Below, piece by piece: positions 12,344-23,097 of a DNA stretch of 64,000 nt. Within the stretch, counting starts at the first letter, position 1, and the number at the start of each line of letters is the position of its first letter. The notes under the pieces are model-generated. The model searched no databases. It saw only the letters and a list, made by a program, of their open reading frames with translations, and was not told where the DNA came from. The DNA is taken from positions 434,001 through 498,000 of the forward strand of contig JAGYVD010000001.1 of NCBI GenBank assembly GCA_021209875.1. Reading direction: 5' to 3'. This DNA comes from Rosellinia necatrix. Its lineage: Eukaryota > Ascomycota > Sordariomycetes > Xylariales > Xylariaceae. The position numbers and the translations under genes were made by a program.

Positions 12344-13076
12344 AGGGCTAAGGCGTGTAGGTGTGTAGGTGGGTAGGTGGGTAGATGGGTAGGTGTGTAG
12401 GTGTGTAGATGGGGGAGGAGGGTTTGATTTGCGGTAGGGCTACGTGGTGTATGGAGGTAGTTATGCGTTCTTGGGATTTGAACTGGTAGATTTTGTCACT
12501 GTTGGCGCTTGGGGAAGGGATAAAAACTAGGTTGAAGTAGGAGGGGATTTTGTCAAAGCGTTGGTACTTGTTTATACAACTTATGCCTCTCCTATTGATT
12601 GACCCTCCGCTACCATAGTATTATCAGCGAGCAATTGTGTTTCTCGTCCTGTATATCATAATTCCTGTATATCATAATACAGTATATCCATCGTAAAAAG
12701 AACTAATATTCCTTTTTACCCTAACCGCTCCGTCTTGGCATTAGCAACGAGCGACTTTGTCGATGAGCGTCTATGAATTTAGTACTTGTGTCAAGCCCAT
12801 CTGGACCAATCACCACATATCACCTTTTGGTTTTCTTCCAAGCTGCACTGGTGGCGTGGCCCATGATCAGCGCCTGTAAGGTTTAGAACTAGGGTAAAGA
12901 ACATATAAGATAGGTCGTTGTCACACACTATATACATGTGGATGTGCCTCCAAATGCAGGACGACTGCAGCTTATGGGTGTAATCTGGGCTCTTCTACCT
13001 ACTTGACAGCTTAGGTCATCACCCATCCTCCCCCCATCTATCCCCTGCCAGATCTAGGTCGAACATTTGCTCTCCC
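12344..13076. other. intergenic region with minisatellite
   Basis: The 3' flank of the 2EXR-like gene starts with a GTAGGTGG-type minisatellite (12353-12412). Near 12648-12690 the word CTGTATATCATAAT appears twice in direct repeat. No gene was recognised. Confidence 0.5.
12353..12412. repeat. 8-bp TAGGTGKG minisatellite
   Basis: About seven imperfect copies of an 8-bp unit (GTAGGTGT, GTAGGTGG, GTAGATGG) begin ten bases after the stop codon of the 2EXR-like gene, so they are probably transcribed in its 3' UTR. Confidence 0.8.
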
Positions 13077-15974
13077 TTGCTTCATTTCTATAGAATTTCG
13101 ATCAATTTTCTGCCGAGATCCCAACAATCACCCAATCGTGCCAGGCGAATAAGAGACACCATCACACTCCTTAACGAACGATGCGTTCAGGCCAACGGCG
13201 AGGAAGTATTCCAGATTTCTGGGCCACATCATGGGACCCCGACTCTCTTGATCCCACCTATGACTTTCGCAAGACACACCTTTGCGCTTCAACCCATCTA
13301 TGAAATTCTTCGACCCACGCGTTTGGAATGTCTTTTTGGCAACCCTCTTGACGACCTCATTCGGGCCCATGTTTTTGTCGACACTCCCAATGAACTCTCT
13401 CAGCTCACGCCTTTGCAATGTGCGGCACGCTGTGGAGACGTCAAGGTCGTTCTATGTTTACTGAAAGCAGGAGCTCCTGTTGAGGCAAGATCTACGTCTG
13501 ACAACAGTCCTTTGCATTCCGCCTTAAGCGGTTGGGGTTCAAGCGTGGAGGCGAACCAGCAGGCCACTGACCGTTTCAATAGTCAAGACGGGCCTCTAAT
13601 AAGAGCAACGCCAGCGCACTATGCCGAGATTACTAAGCTCCTGGTTGACAAGGGATCCTCGGTGGATTCAGCAAGCCCGGCCGATTCTCTCTTGTACTAC
13701 GCCGTCCATGTGCGAAATTTGGACATAGTCCGGTACCTAGTTGAGCATGCTGTCGATAAAATCCCTTTCCTAAATGCTATTCATGTCCGCTCTAAGCCGC
13801 ATTTCCAGAAAGATTGTTTATCGGCTTTATGGCGTGCTGTGCATTGGTGCGACCTTGATATGGTACGCTATCTCGTCGAGGCAGGTGCTGGACCTGCTCC
13901 TTGAATGCAGACACGATTCTGTCAGGCAGCTTGCAATCCATGCCGCTTTCTATCCCGATACTGACGGTAACGAGCTGGGAGTAATAAGGTATCTCATCCG
14001 TGTCGACAAGAGCCAGGTGGGGATCATGACTATAGAGAGGGACACATGCCTTCATTTAGCGGCTGCCACTAACAATGCTGTCTGTGCCGCCTGGCTTCTG
14101 GACAAGGGCGCTAGTCGTGCAGCAACAAATTGGGAGAGCGAAACTCCCTGGGAAGTGGCACGACGATCCAAAAGCTGGGCTGTGATTGCTCTTTTTATAA
14201 CTAGAGAGAGAAAGTTTGTCTATGGATCTCTAATGAATATGTTTCAATCGACGTGGCTTGAGCCTCACGGTGAACATTATTCTTGGAATGAGAGTGTATG
14301 TTTGCAGATTTTATGCCAATAATTAACCAAGGAGCTGACGGAGCTTACATGAAGACAACTTGTTATAGGCTGACATAAGAAATAAATTGGATTGACAGGA
14401 GTTTCAGCGAGCACGGCCAGCCTGACGTCCTGTTTGGCAGCCATTTTTATGTGAGAGAGCCAATATGTTCATGTGAAACACTAAAGCATGAATCAGGTCT
14501 AAGGTTGATGTCTCTGTGTGTGGGTTAAAGTCTCAAGCCCAAATATTATTTCTCATATTAATCATCTCTAGATCCCATTCTTTTCGTCGGCATGGCATAT
14601 GCCCTTACTATATCGCCGGGATTTGTCCCTTAACGGCCAACGAAACATGAAATACTGCCAGCCTCATGATCCTAAGAGCTTTGGCCCAGATATGCAAGCT
14701 ACTCTTGATGAGTATTGCAACCCAACCTTAGATTCGACACTATTACAGCAACGTAATGAGGACCAAGTCCTCCATCGTTATTCAAAAAGCAACAACTGGA
14801 TGCTGCCAGCAACAACTTGATAATGGTATCGCAATTGTGAAGCTGGAAGATTGGGTCAAAGCTCATGTTCTGTAGCGATATAGACGTTCAACACCATACC
14901 CAACAGGCCCTGTATCACGACGACCATGACATATATATCGGCAGAATACTGTCTTTTCTTATAGATATACTTGACCAACCCCACACATTTAGCCTCAAGG
15001 AGCCCATTTTCAGCATATTCTCCAGATCAATATCAGTCGTTGCAGAGGATGTCAACCGGTACATTGACTCAACAACGTTCGACGATATCGATATACAAGA
15101 GGAGAGAAAACTCCTTCACAATATGAACGACATACGTGAGGAAATAGCGATGATGGAAACCGCCCTATTTCAAAATGAAGAGATCTGGAAAGAGTTTACA
15201 TATAACACCTGGCCCCAGTTCTGGCCCGATGGCGAAAACGGGCGATTCAAGCCCCCTTTCAATCACGGGAATGGCGATGCAGAAATTTGGTGGGAGATCG
15301 CTAAACCGCAATCCCAATTCCCGAAATACCGGAAACGTTTCCAAAAGCTTGACGAAGACGCCGAGCGCGTGGAGAGACACATTCTCGTGCAGCTAGGCCT
15401 CAAGCAGAAACATGCCGCCCTAAAAGAGACGCACACGACAACTGTCATGGGTGCGTCGGTAGTAGGACTCAACGTTATTACCGTCATCTTCGCGCCGCTA
15501 TCATTCCTCACGAGCCTCTTCGCATCGCCGGTCGATCACTTCTCACAAAACCAACAGGAAAGCAAATATACAGTCAACTATATCGGGAAATGGATAGATA
15601 GGGTTTATTACCGAATTTGAGATCTTGGGAGAGATACCAATGTTTTTGGCCCCCTAGCTACGGGAGAAATAGCTTCCTTAGTCGTCACCGCTGTGGCAAT
15701 ATTGCTGGCTTGTGTATACTTTCTCAACCTAAGGGTTACCACCCCCACATGGATGCCGGTGCTCTCGGTCAACCCAAAGGGCAGCCATAGGATCACAACT
15801 AAAGAATCCAGTCGGAAGAACAACCGTCTTTTCAGAGACCTTTTAAAGAAAATGCCATCTTGGGGATCAAGGAAGAGGGGACACAGCAGAGATGTCGAAC
15901 AACAGCACAACCCATTAAGTCGGAACCCTCACGACGGCACCGCCCATTCACCGGGGTCCACTGATGAAGATTAG
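13077..15974 (+). pseudogene. ankyrin repeat - CorA-like protein, decayed
   Basis: Pieces of one protein lie in order in different frames. Ankyrin repeats occur at 13260-13895 (for example TPLQCAARCGDVKVV) and continue at 13893-14322 (DTCLHLAAATNNAVCAAWLL) one frame away; removing one G of the GG at about 13890 would rejoin them as EAGADLLLECRH. A linker piece lies at 14599-14820 (RTLDEY-like start, DQVLHRYSKSN). The C-terminal part at 14865-15974 resembles CorA-like Mg2+ transporter domains of fungal ankyrin proteins: a coiled region with LxxxHAALKETHTTTVM, a first TM helix near 15460-15530, then an in-frame TGA at 15618-15620, then a second TM helix near 15680-15730 in the same frame. Family knowledge: many fungal ankyrin-CorA proteins are of unknown role. 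Some gaps could be unrecognised introns, but the frame break and the stop between the two TM helices argue for decay. Confidence 0.6.
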
Positions 15975-16597
15975 TAACTCCTCAACCAACGCAACGGAGG
16001 GGAGGGGAGACTAGAGCCCGGAGCACCTGCTTATCAACTTTGCACAAAGCGTCAGTTGTCTCGTGATAATCGTTATATTGGATGCCCAACATAGGCACAG
16101 GGGCCTGGTTATATCACTCAGTTAACTTAGTCATGCGGCTAGAGGGATGCTCCCGCGACCAGGCGGGTGAAGGGAGGGGGTGAAAGGTCTTGGCTTCTAT
16201 TTCGGGTAGTTCTGATAACCGCCCATTCCCCACGTCGGGACTGTATGCCCGTGCGGGGTGGTGATGAACCTGCACTGTCAGATTATTCATGCTAACGATT
16301 TCGGCCCGGGGTTGGCGTACTGGTAATCGTACGTCATCTTGAACGCGTATGGTGAATTGTGATGTGCCATGGCCTTATGGGCCGAGGGTAAACCCCATCA
16401 CAAAAAAAGACTTGGCTGGCTATTGGATGAGGGGGATTAGGTGAGAGGAGGGGATATCGGTATTAAAGGTTCAAGTAAGTACCTATTAATATATTAAAGA
16501 GAAACCTCTTTCGTTCCCAATACTCGCCAGCTCGGAGCCCACCTATTCCGGCCGCATCATTACCCGTGAGCAACATCATCCCATCTTAAAAAAAAAC
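15975..16597. other. intergenic region before isochorismatase gene
   Basis: No gene was recognised. The bases just before 16598 contain an A-run ending directly at the start codon (16588-16597) and are taken as the leader of the next gene. Confidence 0.45.
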
Positions 16598-17431
16598 ATG
16601 GCCACGACCGCCAAGAGCTTCCGGCAGACGATCGGCGTGCCGCGGTCGACGGCGTCGACGGGCGACAGCACGCTGGTGATCATCGACGCGCAGAACGAGT
16701 ACGCGACGGGCCTCCTCCGGACGGAGGCCGTGGGGGCGACGCGGGCGGCGAACGCGGCGCTGCTGGCGCGGTACCGGGCGGCCGGGGCGCCCGTGGTGCA
16801 CGTGGTCCACCGGACGCCGGACGGGGCGCCCGTCTTCACGCCCGGCACGCCGCTCGCGGACGAGTTCGACGAGCTGCGGCCCGCCGCGACGGGGGGAAGG
16901 AGGAGACGAGAGCGTCGTCGTGAAGCAGGCCCCCGGGTCCTTCACCGGCACCGCGCTACAGGAGATCCTCGAGCGGACCGGCCGAAAGAAGGTCGTGCTG
17001 ACTGGGTACATGGTGCGTTTTTTTTTTTTTCTCCCTTCCTTCCTTTCTTCCTTTCTTCCTTTCCCCCTGCATACTATATTATCTGGCCCCCCTCCTTGCC
17101 CCCCTCCACCCCCCTCTCGCCTTCGCGCATCCCGAGGACGCAACGCGGGGCGAGGAGGAATGGTGTCGTTGACAGAGGAGGTGCTATGCTTTGTTTGTTT
17201 GTTTCGCTTACCGTTTGATTTTTTTTTTTTTCTCTCGATTTGCAGGCCCATGTGTGCGTCTCGACGACCGCCCGCCAGGCTGCCGAGAGGGGCTGGGACG
17301 TCCTCGTCGCGAAGGACGCTGTCGGCGACCGCCACATCCCCGGTGTTGATGCTGCCGAGCTGGTCCGCGTGGCGCTGAGCGAGATCGATGATGCGTTTGG
17401 CACGGTTATCGAGAGCAAGGATATTCTGTGA
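16598..17431 (+). CDS. isochorismatase-family cysteine hydrolase (frameshifted)
   Basis: A hydrolase of the isochorismatase-like fold, about 200 residues when read across the break; the substrate is unknown. The N-terminus has [10 protein letters not shown] with the catalytic Asp. The middle has VVKQAPGSF with the catalytic Lys, and the second exon opens with [10 protein letters not shown] holding the nucleophile Cys, so the D-K-C triad is present. Exons are 16598-17012 and 17246-17431. The 233-nt intron is long for this window and has several T runs and C-rich tracts. Between 16889 and 16898 the reading frame breaks: the N-terminal part is in one frame and the Lys-motif part in the next, and reading one G fewer in the G6 run at 16891-16896 restores it. 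This may be a sequencing or assembly slip in a homopolymer, or a genuine null allele. Everything else looks intact and strongly GC3-biased. Confidence 0.82.
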
Positions 17432-19133
17432 CCGGAATTTGCGACTTGTCTGCGTGTAGGGAGGGTATGAGCAAAGACTGCTTGGTAGGAGGCTAGTCTA
17501 TTTGTCCCGTTAGGTCAAACTATCACAAGCTCAATTATCGATATGACGTTTTCGCTATGCCCATTAAGAAGGCAATTCATTATGACTATGTGTGTTAAAT
17601 GTATATGGGGCATTGCCTTCGAAGGTATACTGCTGAACTGACTAACGACTGGAAAGTAGACAGCATGTCCCGAGTGGGCATTTCTGCGCCCGTTTACAAG
17701 TGCAAATGTAATTTTATTGCTAATTTTTTTTTTTTTCAATATGGTCTCGCTTATTATTAATAAACACCTCAGGGAGAGTTCACCGACTCATGACACAGTT
17801 TTAGAGAAAAATATCTAATAAAGCGAGACACGCCACCGGTGTATTCGATTGCATCCTGACTGAAGCAATAAGATGCCAACAATTACCTGGCGATGAATTA
17901 AAAGGTAGATAGGAGCAGGTGAGCTTAGTATTAAACATAGTAAACTATAATACGGTAGCGGTGACAAGACCTTATGCTGTTCAGCAATAGATTGCCTCAA
18001 CGCCACGAGCCCTGGCGTTACACCTCAGGCGATATCCTCGTGACCTAGCAGCTCAACACATGACAAAAGAAACAGCTTGCGCACAGCCTAATTCTCAGGC
18101 TGATTCTTGAGTAGAAAAACCCATTGGTCAATGATCGGCTGCATCAAAATCGGCACCTGGAGTTGCCACTTGTCGATCAAGCGGCAGACGATAGCCACAG
18201 CAGCAAACCTATCGATTTGGAGCCTCTCTGAATACAGCCCCCGCCATAAGGAGAGATACGTGATGTATATCTCGTCCCGTTGACCAGCACAGTAACATAC
18301 TTGGTTTGCACAGTGTCTAATGTTTGGGCTGACGGGTAGACCGAGCTCGTCTAATTCGAGCACACAACCACAGGGCAGGGTCACTCCGGGAAACAGACGA
18401 CTACGGAAGGCCCTAGTCACTGTATTAGGCATGGCTAAATGTTTACGCTTGTCACGGGTTTACGTTTAAAGAGGGATCGTCACATCAAGACGGAGAAAAA
18501 GTGGTGGTTCTATCTCTCTTTTAAATACCATATGAACTAGTATGCTTCTTAGCAGATCATTATTGTCTTAATAATTGCGATCGCTGTGTAAAGAAAACAT
18601 CCGTATTGTTTCTCTTTGTCGACTTTGAAAGAATATGACAATAGGCATTGTTAATGCCTGTACATCGCCTCTGAGACCTCATTGAGTCCTGAACATGTTT
18701 TCCTTTTCTTATCTACACATAAGTTGATTTGGAAACTTTTTAAAAATCATTTTGTTACAAGTGCTTAATCATCCGTGTCATATTTCTATGTTATTTGACT
18801 TTGTTTATGGCATTATCGTAACCGTGTTTGGTTGAAACAATAAGGATTTGATAATGAATGCTTGCTCGTGGAGAGAGGGGAGGCAGTGGGGGATGACAAT
18901 TCCGTTGGGACTTCCTTCCTGCTAAAATCAGAGGCACGTATCATAGAGTAGAAACGTCGAGCGACGCGCTTCCTAACCCGCGCCATGGTGAGCTGTTTGG
19001 TGATGCCAAGCCTCCCTCGCCGCAATGGCGCTGAGGAGGGGTAACAGATGACGTCCTTCGACTTGCACCCGGAATCAGCTGGGCTCGTGTTGCCATACAA
19101 GCTCATTAATGTCCGGTAGGGCATCAGTATACT
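17432..19133. other. AT-richer intergenic region left of HET gene
   Basis: Apart from a possible small gene at 18088-18432 on the minus strand, nothing was recognised. The stretch from about 18470 to 18830 looks AT-rich, with many TTT/AAA words. Confidence 0.4.
18088..18432 (-). CDS. hypothetical protein, 114 aa
   Basis: A minus-strand open frame with a true ATG at 18432 and a TGA-free run of 114 codons. The product is Cys-containing near the middle (LPCGCVLELDE, VCYCAGQRDE) and rich in hydrophobic residues at the C-terminal end. It has no signal peptide or family motif that I recognise. It stands alone between the isochorismatase-type gene and the HET gene. It may be a real small gene, an exon of a larger one, or chance. 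Confidence 0.2.
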   Translation of the reverse strand: MPNTVTRAFRSRLFPGVTLPCGCVLELDELGLPVSPNIRHCANQVCYCAGQRDEIYITYLSLWRGLYSERLQIDRFAAVAIVCRLIDKWQLQVPILMQPIIDQWVFLLKNQPEN

Positions 19134-20864
19134 ATGGCAGAGCGCAAAATCGTCACACTGCCACTGCTACCATATCAATACCAGCCGCTCTCGCCCGCCG
19201 CCCAAACGCGCATCATCGTGCTCGAGCCCTCGCTCGACGCCTCCGCACCCCTGGTCTGCGGGGTCGAGGAGCTCCAGCTCGTGTCGGATGAAGGGTTCCA
19301 AGCGCTCTCGTACACGTGGGGCGAGCCGCGCCTCACGGAGACGTTGATCGTCAACCGGGTGTCTCTCCTGCGCGTCACAGCGAACCTCCGCGACGCCCTC
19401 CGCCGCTTCCGTCTCCCGTTCGGCCCGCGCCGCCTCTGGGTCGACGCGATATGCATCAACCAGGGCGACGAGGGGGAGAAAGCGAGGCAGATCCCGTTCA
19501 TGGACGTCATCTACCGCAGCGCGTCGGCCGTGTTGGTCTGGCTCGGCGACTACCCCACGCAGGCGGCGTGCCTGGCTTACATCAAGGATTACTCGCGCCT
19601 GCTCGGTCAGGAGCGCGGCCCGCACAGCCGCTTGGGCCGGCAGGAGCACTCGGAACTATCCATGTCGATTAGTTCCTTGGTCGAGCTGCCGTGGTTCAGC
19701 CGGCGCTGGATCGTGCAGGAAGCCGTCCTCAACGCGGACGTTCTGCTGTGTTGTTGTGATAAGGAGCTTTCTTGGGTGCGGCTGGCAGCCTGCCTGGGGA
19801 TGATCAAGAACCCGGCGCCGAGGTTTAAGCCGTTTCACACCCTGTTGGCGATGGTGAGCCTCTGGAAGCGCTGGGTCTTGGACACCGACGTCGTAAGGGA
19901 CGGCGGCATATTCGATCTTCTCGAGGCCTTTGACCACTTCCAATGTGCGAACGATAAAGACCGGCTATTCGCGCTTGGGGGGCTCGCTACCGACCTTAGC
20001 TTGGGCCCCAACCCTTCGCCAGGGAGCCTATCTCTACACGTAGACTATACGATTACTACAGAGGCCCTATACACAAACTTCGCTAGGGATGTATTGGAGT
20101 CTGGCAGTGTCCCGATGGGGCACCAAATGCTAATATCCAGTATAAATCGGTGCAGTGATGGTCAGACGAGCCTGCCATCTTGGGTTCCGGATTGGCGTGT
20201 ATCTGCAATCAGAACCCCATTCTTCCACTATGAGGTCTACAACTCCTTAGTACGCTTCGAGCATAATCCCCCGTCTCTCCTCCTACATGGCCAGGAGGTG
20301 AGAGGTCCTGAGGTGAAAGTCTCAGGAACATACGAAGCATTGCCTGCACGCGCATTGTCGCTTAGTGAGATCAACAACTGGCTTCGGACGATGGGTAAGC
20401 TGTGGCTCGACAGGTATCCGAACCCTGGACTCAGCGCTTATGCTAAGTTCATCACGGAATGCGCTCATAGCAGCCGTTTACAAATTTCCGGCGAGGCGGT
20501 ATTCTCAATGATTTCCTGGGTCATGTCTGCTGATCAACTTAATGCATCGGGCGTCAATGAACATGTTTATACTTTGACAGATATCGGAGGTCTCATGCAA
20601 GGGAGGAGGGTGTTCTGCTGGTCAGACCCGACCGAGCCCTCACCTCCCCGCATCGGTATCGGACCCGATCATATACAAATTGGGGATGAGATGATAGCTG
20701 CTAAGCGGCCATCTTCTGGAGATCACTCATTCCAAGTGGTTCTCATCGCGCGGTATGTAGCGGCCGCCTCGGCCAAATTAATCGGTGATGCCGTATTGGT
20801 GCTCTCTCTGGACAGCGCTAATTTCTGGTTTCCATCGCCGAAGCGGAGTATACCACTCGATTGA
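19134..20864 (+). CDS. HET-domain protein (heterokaryon incompatibility family)
   Basis: An intronless gene for 576 residues. The HET domain (about 56-210) shows its usual blocks: QALSYTWGEP at 56-65, LWVDAICINQ at 101-110, IYRSASAVLVWLGD at 126-139, and then SRRWIVQEAVL. The C-terminal part has the FCWSDP and RYVAAASA regions commonly seen at the end of HET proteins. Family knowledge: in Neurospora and Podospora, HET-domain proteins trigger cell death when incompatible strains fuse, and the HET domain is TIR-like. Which partner this one works with cannot be told from sequence. The gene is tail-to-tail with the MAK32-like gene, with 167 bases between their stop codons. No break is seen, so it is probably functional. 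The ATG at 19134 (ctATGgc) is the first in frame. Confidence 0.93.
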   Translation: MAERKIVTLPLLPYQYQPLSPAAQTRIIVLEPSLDASAPLVCGVEELQLVSDEGFQALSYTWGEPRLTETLIVNRVSLLRVTANLRDALRRFRLPFGPRRLWVDAICINQGDEGEKARQIPFMDVIYRSASAVLVWLGDYPTQAACLAYIKDYSRLLGQERGPHSRLGRQEHSELSMSISSLVELPWFSRRWIVQEAVLNADVLLCCCDKELSWVRLAACLGMIKNPAPRFKPFHTLLAMVSLWKRWVLDTDVVRDGGIFDLLEAFDHFQCANDKDRLFALGGLATDLSLGPNPSPGSLSLHVDYTITTEALYTNFARDVLESGSVPMGHQMLISSINRCSDGQTSLPSWVPDWRVSAIRTPFFHYEVYNSLVRFEHNPPSLLLHGQEVRGPEVKVSGTYEALPARALSLSEINNWLRTMGKLWLDRYPNPGLSAYAKFITECAHSSRLQISGEAVFSMISWVMSADQLNASGVNEHVYTLTDIGGLMQGRRVFCWSDPTEPSPPRIGIGPDHIQIGDEMIAAKRPSSGDHSFQVVLIARYVAAASAKLIGDAVLVLSLDSANFWFPSPKRSIPLD

Positions 20865-21031
20865 TCGCTACATGAATGCGGATCTCCATTAGTTAGTGGC
20901 TTCATAGTCATAGTATATAAACCGGAATATAACACTAGAATTGAGGCTGTGGTTTGAGGGCGCGATGTGGGTAATTAGACTCTCTTGGCCTGATATCAAT
21001 TCACTATTGCCCCTGCCCCTAAGACTCTCGA

Positions 21032-22228
21032 TTATGCTGTCGTGATACGTGCTTTCAGCTGCTGTAGACGTGAGAAGACGTCGGATCCATTCCAAAATTC
21101 TCCTGATGGCGAGACAGTAAGCTTTGGCGGACCGAACTGTTCTAACGCATAACTTGCTGCTACGGAACCCCGTAGAGCAGCCTCTCTTGGGTCGTTCGTT
21201 TCTTGAAGTGCGACTGCGAAACCCCCCAAGAAGGAGTTCCCCGCGCCTGTAGGGTCGATTACCTTGTCGGAGCCTTTGGTATAGTATGTAGGTAGCCATT
21301 CGGCCGGCCTATCGTTTGATATCACGAGGACGCCATGCTCCCCTGACCGAACCACAGCAAGACCCTTCTGGTTCGGCCCAATGCCCATCCCGAGAAATAT
21401 CTTGGCCTGGGTTTCGACTGTGAACGGAGAAAAATCAGCTTCGGTCTTGCCCTTCCCCTCAATGAGATAGCTCAGCTCCGAACGGTTGGGCGAGAAAACA
21501 TCCACAAGCGCGCATGCACTGAGATGGCTTGCCAGATTGCCAGATTTACAGCCCATAGGGGCGGGTTCCCAAACAATCAGCGGTCGCTCCTTAATGCCAT
21601 GCTCTTCTCGCAGACGGAGTAGAGTAGACACACGGCTCTCCAGGTCTTCCGGGAGTGCTAGGAAGTGAAACGACGCGGCATATAAAAGACTGGTAGTTCC
21701 TAGTTGAACTGGTGAAGGCCACAGTGGTGGAGTGACGTATGTGAATTCGTTCCCTGGACCACAGTCAATCCCAGTTGTTTTCGCAGCCTTCGTCGCTCAC
21801 ATACGGCTGAAAGCGTCATTTTCATACTCCAGCAAACCCCGAGTACACGGCTTGTCGGGGGCATGAACCAGCAGCAGTTTCAACTGCCAGGACTCCAGCA
21901 GCTGAGAAGCCGATGAAGGCAGATCATAACCAGCGACGACAATACAGCCCACGTCTGCCGATCTCGGGGGAGGCTTGAACAATCGAGCGCCGAGCGTGGC
22001 TGATCTCTGCCATCAGCAATCTAATCAAGGCAGCCAGCAAGTTGGTGAGAGGTAGCCTGTAGGGAGGGCGAGGGGAGAACGCGGGCTCATACCATACAAG
22101 CCAGCTCCGCCCGGCACGTCAACGACGGTATCGAGATGCGGGAATCGTAACTCATCGAGAATGAACATGCCCAAGGATACAAAAAGCGGGCGATTGTCCC
22201 GGGATGCTTCGGTTATTTTCTCGGCCAT
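21032..22228 (-). CDS. PfkB-family sugar kinase, MAK32-like
   Basis: A predicted 350-residue kinase of the PfkB/ribokinase fold, of the MAK32-like branch. The model has three exons on the minus strand: 22228-22093, 21999-21805 and 21753-21032. Joins are in frame and give LYATLGARLFKPPPRS at the first junction and FSRNEFTYVTPP at the second, both as expected for this branch. The C-terminal part holds the PfkB signature DPTGAGNSFLGGFAVAL, with the catalytic Asp and the anion-hole GAGN. An earlier VDVPGGAGLYA matches the N-terminal GG hairpin region. Family knowledge: yeast Mak32 is needed for stable maintenance of killer dsRNA virus, with the biochemical substrate unknown; fungal homologs are common and mostly unstudied. 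The start ATG at 22228 gives MAEKITEASRDNRP, then the first beta strand. No damage is seen. Confidence 0.85.
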
Positions 22229-22988
22229 GGCGGTGCTGTCTTGACTCAGTTGTTGTTGGCGATAGTTGAAGTGCAACACACGTCGGCTAAAAAAATGATT
22301 TACATACCTATCTAGGGAGGACTTGGGTGTCGAGAAGCAGGATACCTACTCGTACTGATTGTGCGTGTCCGGAGTCGGATCAGCCCAACCAAGAGAACCC
22401 CCCGCCCCTCTCACCCACGAATAATATTTCGAGAAAAATATGAGATGGGATGAGGCGTTCTTGCCACAGCTGGTTTCTTTCCTATTTTTTTTTCCCTCCA
22501 TTGCACTGTAAATGACGCCGATGTGTCACTCTTTATGCCGTGTAGCACGCTATATATATTACCACAGTGCGTCAATGGATTTGACACAGGGGCCTTGCTT
22601 GACTGTTACTGGCTCGATGCACGTCGGTGCATGAGAATGTGTGAGCTGGAATGGGAATCTAACCAAAAGCAGGCAACTGATCTAACCGGGACAGGTAAGC
22701 GTCCAGGGGTCGTATCAGACCCGTACAAAGTCGCAGTAATTACATCGTCAGGTATAATTATAGTACATTGATGAGCAACCTCACAACCTCAAGAATGTGA
22801 AGTTTCGGAGCATCAATGCCATCATCATCACACGAATGTATGCACCTAGATGCTCTAGAATCAAGAGATTCATCCGACGCATCATCAAAATCCGAGCCAC
22901 ATCCGCCTCAAGAGATATTCCCCGTGCGAAGCCGAATCACGGCGTTCACGGCTAATCATGGTTATTTATGCACGCGCATACACACACG

Positions 22989-23034
<46 letters not shown>

Positions 23035-23097
23035 GTACTTACAATCGCTCCCAAAGTCATCACCGAACTTCTTATTGGTTGTAACTCATGAGTTTAA
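22229..23097. other. intergenic region with CT microsatellite
   Basis: Two short open frames (22523-22771, and 22816 onward) show no recognisable motif. A long TC repeat lies at 22993-23032. Just after it begins the readable part of a broken NLR gene, so the 5' half of that gene was either lost near the microsatellite or has decayed beyond recognition here. Confidence 0.45.
22993..23032. repeat. (TC)20 microsatellite
   Basis: A perfect TC dinucleotide run of about 20 units, preceded by a short CACACA stretch, located 66 bases upstream of the first readable codon of the NACHT pseudogene. Confidence 0.95.

Noticed and set aside
13870..13930. A short intron bridging the ankyrin frames near 13890
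   Set aside because: Possible GT..AG pairs here are only about 22-41 nt long, below the range of the other introns in the window, and a single-base shift restores the ankyrin consensus better.
16586..17335. Minus-strand 249-codon frame over the isochorismatase gene
   Set aside because: Its composition is basic and repetitive, and the plus strand holds all three catalytic motifs.
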